A stretch of DNA of 43,284 nt, from positions 1 through 43,284 of the forward strand of contig CABUUJ010000010.1 in NCBI GenBank assembly GCA_902494715.1, read 5' to 3'. Numbering within the stretch: the first letter of the stretch is position 1; each line of letters starts with the position of its first letter. The notes below the pieces were generated by a model. That model was not told the DNA's origin. It saw nothing but the letters and a program-made list of their open reading frames with translations, and did no database searches. This DNA comes from an uncultured Collinsella sp. GTDB taxonomy: Bacteria; Actinomycetota; Coriobacteriia; Coriobacteriales; Coriobacteriaceae. The translations under genes were made by a program, and so were the position numbers. This document shows positions 7,618 to 16,743 of the stretch, one piece after another.

Positions 7618-8280
7618 ATGAGCGATAACGCAGCGAACACCTCTGTGGTCGATGCCGTCCCCGCATCCGATAGCGCGACAAAGCGCCTGACGGGCGACGA
7701 ACGCCGTCGCGAGATCCTCGCCGCCGTGCGCACCGTAAGCTCTGAGCTGGGCGTGTCGCATCTATCCGTCTCGGCCGTGACCAAGCGAGCCGGCTGCACG
7801 CGCTCATTGTTCTACCACTACTTCGCCGACATGGACGCCGCCGTCACCGCCGTCATGGACGAAGCGATCGACGGTTTTATCGCCGAACTCGAGCAGTGGA
7901 ACGCCGGCCGCACCATCGGCGATATCGAGGGCGCGCTCGACACCGTCGCCCCGCTCTTCAAGCGCCTGGTCGTCAGCGGCCACGAACTGCCAAGCACGCT
8001 CACCTCAAGCAGTGGCGCGCTCTACGGCGGCTTTCTGCATAACGTGGTCCAGCGCGTGGCGCAATACATCTGCGACACCACCGTGGTGGACTTTGTCGCC
8101 CATCATGAGCTACGCATCGACCATGTCTACGAGACGTTCTACACCCTCATCATGGGGTTGTTGATGTATATCCGCACGCACCCCGACGTGCCCGACGAGA
8201 CAGTCAAGGAAATCATCGCCTCGACACTCCACATCGAGGGCTATACCGCCAAGTATCCGGAGCGCAAGCCCCAGAACTGA
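7618..8280 (+). CDS. TetR/AcrR family transcriptional regulator
   Basis: A 220-residue one-component regulator. After a low-complexity N-terminus, residues about 25-75 form a TetR-type helix-turn-helix (RREILAAVRTVSSELGVSHL, then TKRAGCTRSLFYHYF). The remaining helical domain probably binds a ligand and dimerises; the ligand is unknown. Start 7618 is chosen because AAGGCGG lies 7-8 bases upstream; the upstream ATG at 7600 overlaps that site region. It is divergent from the Fe-S flavoprotein and 63 bases upstream of the membrane protein at 8344, so it may control both and itself through the palindromes at 7521-7558. Confidence 0.88.
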   Translation: MSDNAANTSVVDAVPASDSATKRLTGDERRREILAAVRTVSSELGVSHLSVSAVTKRAGCTRSLFYHYFADMDAAVTAVMDEAIDGFIAELEQWNAGRTIGDIEGALDTVAPLFKRLVVSGHELPSTLTSSSGALYGGFLHNVVQRVAQYICDTTVVDFVAHHELRIDHVYETFYTLIMGLLMYIRTHPDVPDETVKEIIASTLHIEGYTAKYPERKPQN

Positions 8281-8343
8281 CGACATTTGGCCAAACTGCC
8301 CGCGATCAGAAGAGGGGCCGCGGGCGTGTGAAAGGAGAGCAGC

Positions 8344-9351
8344 ATGCTGTTCGATGTTTGGGGTAGCGATACCCTTATCCACTGGGCCGGCTGGGCCATG
8401 GTCTTTATTGGCCTGATCGTGCTCAACGAGGTCGGCCGCCGCACCAAGCTGGGCGCGGCAATCATCTTTGGCGTGGCTCCGCTGGCCATGACCATCTACT
8501 GCGTCGCCATCGCCGTCGGCGTTTCGCAGGGTGCCGAGTGGGCGCTCACCAACCCCACCCACGTATACCAGAACAGCTGGTTCCACTACGCCAAGGTATA
8601 CGCGGCGCTGGCCGGTTGCTGGGGCTTCATTGCCATTAAGTACCAGTGGGGGAAGATCGGCAAGGCGCATTGGTTCCGCGCATGGCCGTTTGTGATCGTC
8701 GCCATCAACATCATGATCGCCGTCGTGTCCGACTTCGAGAGCGCCTATCACTTCTTTGTCCTGGGCCAATCCACTTGGGTCACCTCCGAAGGTGCTACGC
8801 AGCTGGCCGGCTGGAACAACGTGTTCAACGGCATCGCCGGTCTCATCAACATCTTCTGTATGACCGGTTGGTGGAGCGTCTACGCCTCCGAGGACAAGAC
8901 CGACATGCTGTGGCCCGACATGACCTGGGTCTACATCATCGCCTACGATATCTGGAACTTCTGCTACACCTACAACTGCCTGCCCACCCACTCCTGGTTC
9001 TGCGGTTTTGCGCTGCTGCTGGCGCCCACCGTCGCCGCCTTTATCTGGAACAAGGGCGGCTGGATCCAGAACCGCGCCTTTACGCTGGCCATTTGGTGCA
9101 TGTTTGCCCAGGTGTTCCCGTACTTCCAGGAGGAGTCCATCTTTGTGACCCACTCCACGCTCGACTCCGGCGCCGCTACCGCGGTCTCGGTCGCCGCGCT
9201 GATCGCCAACGTCGCCGCAATCATCTACATCGCCTACCGTGCCAAGAAGCTCGGCCGCAATCCCTACAAGCAGGATGTCTTTGAGGGCACCAGCGATTGG
9301 GAGAAGGCTACCGCTCGTCGCGCCAAGGTTGATTACGCTCACGCCGAGTAA
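8344..9351 (+). CDS. Polytopic membrane protein, probably DUF5692 family
   Basis: A 335-residue protein with about eight to nine hydrophobic helices and many Trp and Tyr residues (for example HWAGWAMVFIGLIVLNEVGR near the start). The overall sequence looks like the DUF5692 family common in Coriobacteriia; function is unknown. The C-terminal 40 residues (KKLGRNPYKQDVFEG and after) are hydrophilic. The ATG at 8344 has AAGGAGA 5 bases upstream. It is cotranscribed with or just downstream of the TetR-type gene and ends at a strong terminator. Location next to a regulator and a redox flavoprotein suggests a role in transport or membrane-linked redox chemistry, but no haem- or quinone-binding motif could be named. 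Confidence 0.65.
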   Translation: MLFDVWGSDTLIHWAGWAMVFIGLIVLNEVGRRTKLGAAIIFGVAPLAMTIYCVAIAVGVSQGAEWALTNPTHVYQNSWFHYAKVYAALAGCWGFIAIKYQWGKIGKAHWFRAWPFVIVAINIMIAVVSDFESAYHFFVLGQSTWVTSEGATQLAGWNNVFNGIAGLINIFCMTGWWSVYASEDKTDMLWPDMTWVYIIAYDIWNFCYTYNCLPTHSWFCGFALLLAPTVAAFIWNKGGWIQNRAFTLAIWCMFAQVFPYFQEESIFVTHSTLDSGAATAVSVAALIANVAAIIYIAYRAKKLGRNPYKQDVFEGTSDWEKATARRAKVDYAHAE

Positions 9352-9423
9352 CGCGCCTGGCGCAAACATCGCTTGAGTACGAAGCCGCGTAGCCGGCTCC
9401 GCGCAACTCAACGCATTGCAGAA

Positions 9424-9462
9424 CCCCCGGAATGTGATTCGTTCGCGTTCCGGGGGCCTTTT
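9424..9462 (+). terminator. Intrinsic terminator
   Basis: CCCCCGGAA (9424-9432) pairs with TTCCGGGGG (9448-9456) and is followed by CCTTTT. It ends the TetR/membrane-protein transcription unit. Confidence 0.85.
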
Positions 9463-9584
9463 GCCGCCGCGAGGATGCGGCCGAACGATGCGCTCAGGTT
9501 AAATCGGATCTTATATTTCGCACGCGCTTTATATGGCTCCATTTTTGGGTACAGTGTTGTCCCGATATTGAGCTTGGGGGATGT

Positions 9585-11081
9585 ATGAATGATGAGACGA
9601 TGGGCCAAGAGGATGCGGCCCAAGATGCAGAAGCTTGCGCTGAGGCCTTGGAGAGCTTAGACCGGATTTCACTCGATGAGATTGCGTTTGACGATTCGGG
9701 CGTTGATGTGCAGGATGAGCCGGAAACCGAGGCGCAATCCGATAATCAGGATGCAGGCGACGTTGAGCCTGCCGAGGATGAGGCAGATCACGAAGGCACC
9801 GAAAGCGAGGCCGGCAACCAGCCCGAATCCGACACGGGCGAGGAAACCGTCTTGCTCGACAGCTTGCCGGCCGAGGATTCGCTGACTCGCGAGCTTCCTG
9901 GCCTGGGTTCCGCACCAGCCGTGGACGAGACCATCGCCATGGGCGATATACCCCTGCCGTCCGTTCCCTCGGCACGCGAGGCCGAGGTCCGCCATCGCAA
10001 GATGTCGCCCAAACGCCGCAATCTGATGGTCGCCGGTGTCGTGGCCGTCGCGCTCGTCGCCGGCGGCGCAGGCTATGCTGCCTGGAACGGATATCAGCAA
10101 GAGCAGGCTGCCGCTGTCGCCGCCAATGCCCACACGATGATGTCGGTGCAGATTGGCATGCATGCCGCGGGCCTCGACTGTTCCACTGGCTCCAAGATTC
10201 CCGTACAGGTGAGCGGTCAGGATTCTGACGGCTCCTCCGTGAGCGAAACGCTCTATGTTGACGAGCACGGCCGCGGCATCAAACTGCTGCCCGGCGATTA
10301 CACGCTCTCCATCGCTGCCTCCCCCATCGCGGCCGACGGCACCATCTATACCGTCCCGACCACCAAGACGCAGGTCACCGTTAAGAGCGATGGACAGGAT
10401 TTAAGTGCCCAGGCCACCTTTAAGCTCAAGGTGCCTTCGGCCGACACGGTGACTGACGACCAGATCGATGCCGCCGCCAAGTATGCCGAGGAGGGCGGTG
10501 CGAGCTCCGCCGCGGCTGCCAAAGTGCTCCAGCAGGCAGCAACCGCGCGGCGCGACGCCGCCGTCAATGCCGTGAGCGCGCAAAAGGCACAGGCGTCCCG
10601 TGATGCTGACGCTCGCCACAAGGCAACCGACCTCTACCAGCTCGATATTCCCGTCGAGTGGTACGGCAAGGTCGCAACTTGGCAAAACGGAAGCACGCTA
10701 TGCATCTATCTGGGCGACGACGCCAATACGCCGCTCGTGACGCTCGTCGCGGTGCGCGAGGGCGAGAGCTTTACGCCCGATGAAGGCGATACGGTTTTGG
10801 GTGCGGCCAATCTAGGCAACGGTTATACCGTCTACGCCAGCGGCCCCGTCTATCCGTACGTGGTGCCCCAGACCATCAACGGGCGGACGCAGAATCCCGT
10901 GTCGACCTACCCCATGGATACGGCCATTGAGCTTGTCGAGCTGACGACCGGCAACCGCTATACGTATAGCCAGATCAAGAACAACCTGGTGGGTAAAGAC
11001 GGCAAGGCCGATGGTGCCACTAAGCTCGAAACCGACTACCTCGCGCAGATCCTGCTGCCGAGTATCAAAGCCCAGGACTAG
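9585..11081 (+). CDS. Acidic single-pass membrane protein, unknown function
   Basis: A 498-residue protein not matched to a named family. Residues 1-145 are very acidic and low in complexity (runs of Glu, Asp and Gln), presumably cytoplasmic. A basic patch KMSPKRRN is followed by one transmembrane helix (about 147-170, LMVAGVVAVALVAGGAGYAAW). The outer part holds a beta-rich region (about 185-290), an Ala-rich helix with coiled-coil character (about 295-345) and a C-terminal domain containing DIPVEWYGKVATWQNGSTLC. This layout resembles Coriobacterial surface or sensor-anchored proteins. Start 9585 (ATG) follows GGGGG by 5 bases; an upstream ATG is closed by a stop. It is flanked by a terminator and by the opposing ATPase gene, so it is monocistronic. 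Confidence 0.8.
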   Translation: MNDETMGQEDAAQDAEACAEALESLDRISLDEIAFDDSGVDVQDEPETEAQSDNQDAGDVEPAEDEADHEGTESEAGNQPESDTGEETVLLDSLPAEDSLTRELPGLGSAPAVDETIAMGDIPLPSVPSAREAEVRHRKMSPKRRNLMVAGVVAVALVAGGAGYAAWNGYQQEQAAAVAANAHTMMSVQIGMHAAGLDCSTGSKIPVQVSGQDSDGSSVSETLYVDEHGRGIKLLPGDYTLSIAASPIAADGTIYTVPTTKTQVTVKSDGQDLSAQATFKLKVPSADTVTDDQIDAAAKYAEEGGASSAAAAKVLQQAATARRDAAVNAVSAQKAQASRDADARHKATDLYQLDIPVEWYGKVATWQNGSTLCIYLGDDANTPLVTLVAVREGESFTPDEGDTVLGAANLGNGYTVYASGPVYPYVVPQTINGRTQNPVSTYPMDTAIELVELTTGNRYTYSQIKNNLVGKDGKADGATKLETDYLAQILLPSIKAQD

Positions 11082-11154
11082 CCTGGCGCAGCAAGGTGCT
11101 CCCCAACCGTGATGAAGGAGCCAGGAGGTCCTGACCCCACAGGCCCATAGATGA

Positions 11155-12507
11155 TTAGGCAAGGAGCCACTTCCATGCGGGCATAACGTGTACCACACCG
11201 TGCTCGCATGGAATATCGGTCTGTTCATCCATGGTAACGATTGCCGACTCGCCAAGATCAAACTGGGCCATCGAGGCATCAAGCGCGGCGATTTCGCGCT
11301 CGCGCGTTTTCTCACTTGCCATATCCGCACTCACCTGAATCAGGCTATAAGCCCGCATGAGAAGCGCATCCCCAGCCACAAAGTCCACCTCATGGCTTTT
11401 GCTCTTCTCTTTGATTAGCAGGCGGCAGACCGAGCCGGTCCTCACCGCGGGAGTCCTTCTTCTTAGCGCATTGAACACTGCGGTCTCGAGCCTCTGGCCC
11501 TGGTCCAATGCCGATGCGGGAGAGAATGCTCCAAACATCGCAGGGTCGACAGCGTAGACCTTAGACGCAGACCGCATGTTATTTGCCAGTGAACGCGTGA
11601 ACTCCGGCACAGAAAATAACAGGTAGGCGTCCTCATAATACTCAAGTAAGTCGCTGAGCGAATTACGACTGACGGGTATCTGTCTGCTCTTGAACTCGTT
11701 GTACACTTTGTTCACTGACAGCTCTCGTCCCGAAGATGCCATACACCGCGTCAAGAACAGCGATGCCAGGCGAGGGTTCTTGACGTCGTAACGTTCAACG
11801 ACGTCCATGGCGACCGTTCGCGAAGCATATTCCTGTAGCAGCTGAATCGCGTCTGCAGGCGTCTGCTCAAGTGTCGCGATGAATCCCCCTCGTTCAAGAT
11901 ACCCGATCAGATGATGTCGAAGCAGCGCTGCATCGCTCGGGGAAAAGGTCGCATCTGACTCGAGAACGCTCCCCGTCTTATATCGAACGTATTCCGAAAA
12001 ACTCAACGGAAAAAGCTCTCGCACAAGAGAACGACCCCTGAACTCGCTCTTAAGTTCTGAGGACAGCATCTTAGAAGAAGATCCCGTCACATAGACGGTC
12101 GCTTTCTCCGTATCGACTACACGCCGCAGAAACGCACCCCATTCGGGAATTTCCTGGATCTCGTCAAAGAAAATGTAAGCGCCCTCGGTTCGAGCAACAG
12201 GATACAGCGCATAGAACGTGTCGAGCACGTCCGCCAGCAGCGATGGCTCATACGGGCGCAAGCGCTCATCCTCAAAATTGAAGTAAAGCATCCGGTCAAG
12301 CTCGACGCCCCGGCTCTGAAGCCGCCGCATCTCCTGATACAGGCGATACGTCTTTCCACAACGGCGGGCCCCCACAATCACATTTACGATGTTGTCGCGC
12401 TTTGGCTCCTGTGGGTTTCCTAGATCAAGGTCTCGCTCAAAGACCTGCGGAACCCCCTGCTGTTCAAAGTCCTTTATTTTCTGGGCGATCAAGTCGTTGA
12501 ATGCCAT
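11155..12507 (-). CDS. AAA ATPase with DUF4143 C-terminal domain
   Basis: A 450-residue ATP-binding protein. The Walker A motif is GARRCGKTYR (about 46-55), Walker B is AYIFFDEIQEI (about 109-119), and YVTGSSSKML is a conserved sensor segment. The C-terminal DUF4143 region includes FVAGDALLMRAYSLIQVS and resembles a nuclease-like fold. Proteins of this type are widespread in anaerobes and archaea; their role is unsettled, with proposals in defence or DNA handling. The start at 12507 has GGAGA 3 bases upstream, and the promoter region holds a perfect TATAAT -10 (12540-12545, minus) inside inverted repeats. It converges with the acidic membrane protein gene. Base composition is AT-richer than neighbours, consistent with horizontal transfer. 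Confidence 0.88.
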   Translation of the reverse strand: MAFNDLIAQKIKDFEQQGVPQVFERDLDLGNPQEPKRDNIVNVIVGARRCGKTYRLYQEMRRLQSRGVELDRMLYFNFEDERLRPYEPSLLADVLDTFYALYPVARTEGAYIFFDEIQEIPEWGAFLRRVVDTEKATVYVTGSSSKMLSSELKSEFRGRSLVRELFPLSFSEYVRYKTGSVLESDATFSPSDAALLRHHLIGYLERGGFIATLEQTPADAIQLLQEYASRTVAMDVVERYDVKNPRLASLFLTRCMASSGRELSVNKVYNEFKSRQIPVSRNSLSDLLEYYEDAYLLFSVPEFTRSLANNMRSASKVYAVDPAMFGAFSPASALDQGQRLETAVFNALRRRTPAVRTGSVCRLLIKEKSKSHEVDFVAGDALLMRAYSLIQVSADMASEKTREREIAALDASMAQFDLGESAIVTMDEQTDIPCEHGVVHVMPAWKWLLA

Positions 12508-12523
12508 GATTCTCCAATCTTGC

Positions 12524-12589
12524 TCTCTAGCTAATCAAAATTATAGCGATTCTTGATTAATTAGAGATCAAGATTATGTCTGACTTGAT
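12524..12589 (-). promoter_or_regulatory. Promoter with TTGATTA/TAATCAA inverted repeats
   Basis: Arms 12524-12538 and 12553-12567 form an inverted repeat (13 of 15 bases), and a second pair ATCAAG/CTTGAT sits at 12567-12572 and 12584-12589. The -10 TATAAT (minus strand, 12540-12545) lies between the first arms, as expected for a repressor operator. A TTGATC box about 20 bases upstream of the -10 is a poor -35. The cognate regulator is unknown. Confidence 0.6.
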
Positions 12590-12687
12590 TAACACTTAAG
12601 AAAGTTTTTTCACTATTACTGCTCGAAGGATGCCGAGTGGCTGAGAGGGCAACCAAGCTCGAATGCGACTCCCTGGACAGTCGATTT

Positions 12688-12716
12688 GGGACGGGACTTT
12701 TTGACTACCCCGTCCC
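12688..12716 (-). terminator. Hairpin downstream of the 57-residue gene
   Basis: GGGACGGG (12688-12695) pairs with CCCGTCCC (12709-12716), just past the stop codon of the small minus-strand gene. A T tract is weak, so it may be a 3' stabilising hairpin. The rest of 12590-12750 shows no gene; a short GAGTGGCTGAGAGGGC stretch only superficially resembles tRNA or TPP-riboswitch motifs. Confidence 0.4.
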
Positions 12717-12750
12717 AGGAAATCATCGCCAAATTAGCTACTTGATGCAA

Positions 12751-12924
12751 CTAGCGCCAGGGGTCGGCTTCGAACAGCGGCTCGCGCTCGGGGCGGCGAT
12801 CGCTGTAGGGATCGTAGCCGTCATCGTCCTCGTTCTCGGCACGGATGTAGGGGTCGCGCGGCTTGGGCGCCGGTTTGGACGCGGGCTTGGGCACCGGCGC
12901 GCTTGTCTTGATCTCATCTTTCAT
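12751..12924 (-). CDS. Small Pro/Lys-rich hypothetical protein
   Basis: A 57-residue protein (MKDEIKTSAPVPKPASKPAP and on) with a Pro/Lys-rich first half and an acidic, Arg-containing second half ending FEADPWR. It has no cysteine, membrane segment or known domain and is probably disordered. The start at 12924 is chosen because AAGGAG lies 8 bases upstream; two upstream in-frame ATGs overlap or precede that site. It follows clpB on the same strand after the terminator at 12975-13012. It is a weak candidate for a real gene; the ribosome site and upstream position relative to its own hairpin support it. Confidence 0.5.
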   Translation of the reverse strand: MKDEIKTSAPVPKPASKPAPKPRDPYIRAENEDDDGYDPYSDRRPEREPLFEADPWR

Positions 12925-12974
12925 CTGCATATCTCCTTGCATCGCATCTGTTCAGCATCATCGATTGTCGCACG

Positions 12975-13012
12975 AAAAAAGGGCGGCGGACCCAATTGGA
13001 TCCGCCGCCCTT
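12975..13012 (-). terminator. Intrinsic terminator after clpB
   Basis: On the minus strand a 12-bp GC-rich stem (AAGGGCGGCGGA with TCCGCCGCCCTT) around a 10-base loop is followed by TTTTTT. It lies 44 bases after the clpB stop codon. Confidence 0.9.
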
Positions 13013-13055
13013 GGCGTTCGGCTCAAAAGGCAGATTTTAAGGCATGGCCCAAAAT

Positions 13056-15683
13056 CTACTCGGCGTCGGGGACCTCGTAGGTAGCCGCCGGCGTGTTGTC
13101 GCACACGACGGTAAAGCCGCCGTCCTTGTCGACATCGACCGTCACCTGATCGCCCTCGCGCACCGTGCCGTCGATGATAGCGGCGGCGATGGCATCCACG
13201 ACCTCGCGCTGAACCAGACGCTTGAGCGGACGGGCGCCAAAGACCGGGTCCAAGCCGCCCACGGCGAGCATCTGCTTGGCCGCCGGGGTGATGGCAAGCG
13301 TCATGCGCTCCTTGGCCAGACGCGCGCGGACGTCGGCGAGCTGGATGTCGACGATCTTCTCAATCTGCGCCATACCGAGCGGATGGAACACCACGATATC
13401 GTCGATACGGTTGAGGAACTCGGGGCGGAAGGTCTGAGCCATGGCAGCGTCGACCTGATGGCGCATCTCCTCCTCGTCCTTACCGGACAGATTGGCGATG
13501 GCCTTGGAGCCCACGTTGGACGTCATGATGATAATCGTGTTCTTGAAGGACACCTGGCGACCCTGGCCATCGGTCAGACGACCGTCGTCGAGCACCTGCA
13601 GCAGTACGTTGAAGACATCCGGATGGGCCTTCTCCATCTCGTCGAGCAAGATCACTGAGTACGGACGACGGCGCACTGCCTCGGTGAGCTGGCCGCCCTC
13701 GTCGTAACCCACGTATCCCGGGGGCGCACCGATCAGACGTTGGACGCTGAACTTCTCCATGTACTCGGACATGTCGATACGCACGAGCGCGCGCTCGTCG
13801 TCGAACAGGCACTCGGCCAGCGCCTTGGCGAGCTCGGTCTTGCCCACGCCGGTGGGACCCAGGAAGAAGAAGCTTCCGATGGGCTTGTCCGGATCGGAGA
13901 GGCCCGCACGGCTGCGGCGCACAGCTGCGGCGACGGCGGAGACGGCCTCGTCCTGGCCGATGACACGCTTATGCAGCTCGCCCTCCAAGCCCTTCAGCTT
14001 GTCGAGCTCGCCCTGCATCATCTTGGACACGGGCACGCCGGTCCAGGCGCTCACGACCTCTGCGATCTCATCGGAGGTCACCTGTTCGTTGAGACCCTCG
14101 CCGTCCTGCTGCTTTTGCGCCTCGAGCGCGGCCTCGGAATCCTGAATCTGCTGCTGCAAGCCCGGAATCACGGAGTAGCGCAGCTCGGACGCACGGCCCA
14201 GGTCGCCATTGCGCGTCGCGCGCTCCTCTTCGCTCTTGGCCTCGTCGAGCTGTCCCTTGAGCTCTTGCACGTGGTCGATGGCGTTCTTCTGGTTGAGCCA
14301 GCCAGCCTTTTGCACGTTGAGTTTTTCCTGGACCTCGGCGATTTCCTGGCGCAGGGCTTCCAGGCGCTCCTTGGAGGCGTCGTCGGTCTCCTTCATAAGC
14401 GCCTGCTCCTCGATCTGCAGCTGGGTGAGCTGACGCGTGGTGGCGTCGATCTCGACCGGCATGCTGTCGAGCTCCATGCGCAGGCGGCTTGCCGCCTCAT
14501 CGACCAGGTCGATGGCCTTGTCGGGCAGGAAGCGGTCGGCGATGTAGCGGTCGGAGAGGTCGGCGGCGGCCACGAGCGCGCTATCGGTGATGTGTACGCC
14601 GTGGAAGATCTCGTACTTCTCCTTGAGGCCACGCAGGATCGAGATGGTGTCCTCGACGGTAGGCTCGCTCACCATAACGGTCTGGAAACGACGGGCGAGT
14701 GCCGCGTCCTTCTCGATGTACTTGCGGTACTCGTCGAGCGTAGTCGCTCCGATCGCGTGCAGGTCGCCACGGGCAAGCGCCGGCTTCAGGATGTTGCCGG
14801 CGTCCATGGAGCCCTCGGTGGCACCCGCACCCACGATGGTATGGAGCTCATCGATGAACAGGATGACCTTGCCTTCGGACTTTTGGACTTCCTTGAGCAC
14901 GGCCTTCAAGCGGTCCTCGAACTCGCCGCGGTACTTGGCGCCGGCGACCAGCGCGCTCATGTCGAGCTCGATGAGGTCGCGATCGCGCAGGGTACTCGGC
15001 ACGTCGCCGGCCACGATACGCTGGGCGATGCCCTCGACGATGGCTGTCTTACCGACGCCCGGCTCGCCGATGAGCACGGGGTTATTCTTGGTGCGGCGGG
15101 ACAGGACCTGAATAGTACGACGGATCTCGTCGGTACGGCCGATGACCGGGTCGAGCTTGCCGGCGCGGGCCAGATCGCAGATGTTGCGACCGTACTGCTC
15201 CAACGCCTCAAACTGAGTCTTGTCCTCGGCAGACGTCACGCGGTCGTCGCCGCGCAGCTCCTCGTAGACCTGCTCGATGCGCTCCTTGGTGACGCCGGCG
15301 TCGCGCAGTACGCGGCCCGCCTCGCCCTTGTCCTCGGCAAGCGCCATCAGCAAATGCTCGGTCACCACAAAGCTGTCGCCCATCTTGGTGGCCTTCTTCT
15401 CGGCCTTCTCGATGACGCGGACGAGCTCATTGGACAGGCCCATCTGCTGGCCCTCGCCCGAAACCTTGGGCGCGCGGTCGATGGCGTCCTGTGTGGAACG
15501 CGCAAGCTGGGCCGGGTCGGCACCGATGCGCTCGATGATCACGGAGATATTGCGCTCGCCGGCACCGAGCAGGGCGGATAGCAGGTGAATGGGCTCCACC
15601 GCGCCGGCCTGCGCATCGGCAGCCGTGCTCATGGCGGTCTGCAGCGCCTCGCGCGACGTCATTGCTAGCTTATCGATTCTCAT
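13056..15683 (-). CDS. clpB: ATP-dependent disaggregase ClpB
   Basis: An 875-residue AAA+ chaperone that, with DnaK, pulls proteins out of aggregates. The N-terminal Clp repeat domain is at 1-150. The first AAA domain has Walker A GEPGVGKT (206-213) and Walker B VILFIDELHT. A long coiled-coil middle domain spans about 400-530, which marks ClpB rather than ClpA or ClpC. The second AAA domain has GPTGVGKT (about 610) and LLDEMEKAHPDV. The C-terminal tail ends VPDAE. Length is normal (about 860-875). The ATG at 15683 is preceded by AGAGGTG. It is transcribed alone, ends at the terminator 12975-13012, and shares a 27-bp upstream element with dnaK, which suggests common control by HspR. Confidence 0.97.
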   Translation of the reverse strand: MRIDKLAMTSREALQTAMSTAADAQAGAVEPIHLLSALLGAGERNISVIIERIGADPAQLARSTQDAIDRAPKVSGEGQQMGLSNELVRVIEKAEKKATKMGDSFVVTEHLLMALAEDKGEAGRVLRDAGVTKERIEQVYEELRGDDRVTSAEDKTQFEALEQYGRNICDLARAGKLDPVIGRTDEIRRTIQVLSRRTKNNPVLIGEPGVGKTAIVEGIAQRIVAGDVPSTLRDRDLIELDMSALVAGAKYRGEFEDRLKAVLKEVQKSEGKVILFIDELHTIVGAGATEGSMDAGNILKPALARGDLHAIGATTLDEYRKYIEKDAALARRFQTVMVSEPTVEDTISILRGLKEKYEIFHGVHITDSALVAAADLSDRYIADRFLPDKAIDLVDEAASRLRMELDSMPVEIDATTRQLTQLQIEEQALMKETDDASKERLEALRQEIAEVQEKLNVQKAGWLNQKNAIDHVQELKGQLDEAKSEEERATRNGDLGRASELRYSVIPGLQQQIQDSEAALEAQKQQDGEGLNEQVTSDEIAEVVSAWTGVPVSKMMQGELDKLKGLEGELHKRVIGQDEAVSAVAAAVRRSRAGLSDPDKPIGSFFFLGPTGVGKTELAKALAECLFDDERALVRIDMSEYMEKFSVQRLIGAPPGYVGYDEGGQLTEAVRRRPYSVILLDEMEKAHPDVFNVLLQVLDDGRLTDGQGRQVSFKNTIIIMTSNVGSKAIANLSGKDEEEMRHQVDAAMAQTFRPEFLNRIDDIVVFHPLGMAQIEKIVDIQLADVRARLAKERMTLAITPAAKQMLAVGGLDPVFGARPLKRLVQREVVDAIAAAIIDGTVREGDQVTVDVDKDGGFTVVCDNTPAATYEVPDAE

Positions 15684-15772
15684 GGAATCACCTCTCTTGG
15701 GGCGGCCGCCCTACGGGGCGGCTTCACGTTGTTCGAGAAGTATTGTTGCCAGCTTTGCGCGATCTTATACAC

Positions 15773-15799
15773 AAATCTAAGTCTCTATATATAAGATTT
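15773..15799 (-). promoter_or_regulatory. Candidate heat-shock operator upstream of clpB
   Basis: A 27-bp imperfect inverted repeat with outer AAATCTAAG and ATAAGATTT, next to TATAAG on the minus strand. The same element with equal length and position relative to a TATA-like box precedes dnaK (24306-24332). An HspR gene is in the dnaK operon. It does not match the classical HAIR or CIRCE consensus. Confidence 0.7.
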
Positions 15800-15823
15800 T
15801 CTGAGTGCTCTCATGACATGCAA

Positions 15824-15858
15824 ACCACCACAAAGGTGCCTGTCCCCTTTGTGGTAGT
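15824..15858. repeat. CACAAAGG palindrome with GTCCCC core, copy 1
   Basis: Arms 15824-15836 and 15846-15858 pair (ACCACCACAAAGG with CCTTTGTGGTAGT, one mismatch) around a 9-base loop. The same unit occurs at 16968-17002, and a single arm is at about 16708-16722. Confidence 0.8.
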
Positions 15859-16042
15859 CCAGAGAAGAATCAGCCCCGATTAAAAGAGGCGGTATCAAGC
15901 CCAGTCTACGTTTGGCGATCCCAAATCGAAGCCCAATAGGGCCTTTTAGCCCCCCATTTCGAACGATCGCTTTCTTTTGAATATTGTCGTAAGCTTATAT
16001 CATTTATCTTAATGATTGCATATTGCATGAGAGGTGCCCACC

Positions 16043-16690
16043 GTGAAACGCTCCACCTATATCGGCCTGCTCGTCTTAGCGTTTGCAATTACCGCAGCCG
16101 GCGTAGGCATTATCTATCTCGCATTTCTCCCTGCCTCGGCGACGCAGGCGGCGGTTGAAACCGTAAGCTACCCCATCGAAATCCTCACCGATATCGTCAA
16201 ACCCGATTCAATCAACGTCGATTTCGACGGTACGCCCGCAGCGCTTGGGGTCAGTAACTATCCCCGAATCGAACTTGGAGCCACGCGCTATACCCAAGAT
16301 GAGCAGCTTATCGGCAAGGCAACCAGTTTACTCAAAGGCAAGACGTTTAAGCGATGGTACGGCGCCGCAATATATCGAGCCAAGAAAGGCCAAATGAATG
16401 GCGGGTATTATTCGACCCTTGAACTCGATGCGGCAAACGGGAGCAGACTGTGTAACGTCTCATACGACCCCGGCTACGTGGACAACGAAGGGCCGGGAGT
16501 CTATATCTCGGATGGCAACGTGATCTACGTCATGGAAGGCGACCAGACGGCAGTCGTCGATTTTATGGATCGGTGTACCGAGGATGCCTACGAACAAACC
16601 TGCGAGCCCGATCCACAGACAGCGCGCGACAGTGGCTCAGCACGCACTTGGCTATTTGACGATGAAATAACCTGGACCCCATCGAAATAA
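16043..16690 (+). CDS. Membrane-anchored or secreted hypothetical protein
   Basis: A 215-residue protein of unrecognised family. A basic start (VKRSTY) precedes one hydrophobic helix (about 6-33, ending IIYLAFLPASA), which could be an anchor or uncleaved signal. The rest is hydrophilic, with SNYPRIELGATRYTQDEQL, YYSTLELDAANG and two cysteines late in the chain (RCTEDAYEQTC), possibly a disulfide outside the membrane. The start is GTG at 16043 with AGAGGTG 6 bases upstream; another GTG at 16034 overlaps that site. It is monocistronic, divergent from clpB, and faces a repeat-rich spacer. Confidence 0.75.
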   Translation: MKRSTYIGLLVLAFAITAAGVGIIYLAFLPASATQAAVETVSYPIEILTDIVKPDSINVDFDGTPAALGVSNYPRIELGATRYTQDEQLIGKATSLLKGKTFKRWYGAAIYRAKKGQMNGGYYSTLELDAANGSRLCNVSYDPGYVDNEGPGVYISDGNVIYVMEGDQTAVVDFMDRCTEDAYEQTCEPDPQTARDSGSARTWLFDDEITWTPSK

Positions 16691-16743
16691 GAACCCGCCG
16701 GACGGGCACCTTTGTGGTGGTTTTCGACTCCGACGCCCCGCTG

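Larger units (their letters stand above)
15684..16042. other. Divergent spacer between clpB and the hypothetical membrane-anchored gene
   Basis: No gene. It holds the heat-shock element 15773-15799, one CACAAAGG palindrome (15824-15858), and an AT-rich stretch (about 15970-16020) that probably carries the promoter of the plus-strand gene at 16043. Confidence 0.6.

Noticed and set aside
12630..12690. tRNA-like or TPP-riboswitch-like stretch (GAGTGGCTGAGAGGGC)
   Set aside because: No cloverleaf can be completed, and the second conserved half of the TPP aptamer is absent.
15801..15815. Half of a CIRCE element (GAGTGCT) near clpB
   Set aside because: The second half-site TTAGCACTC is missing at the right distance.
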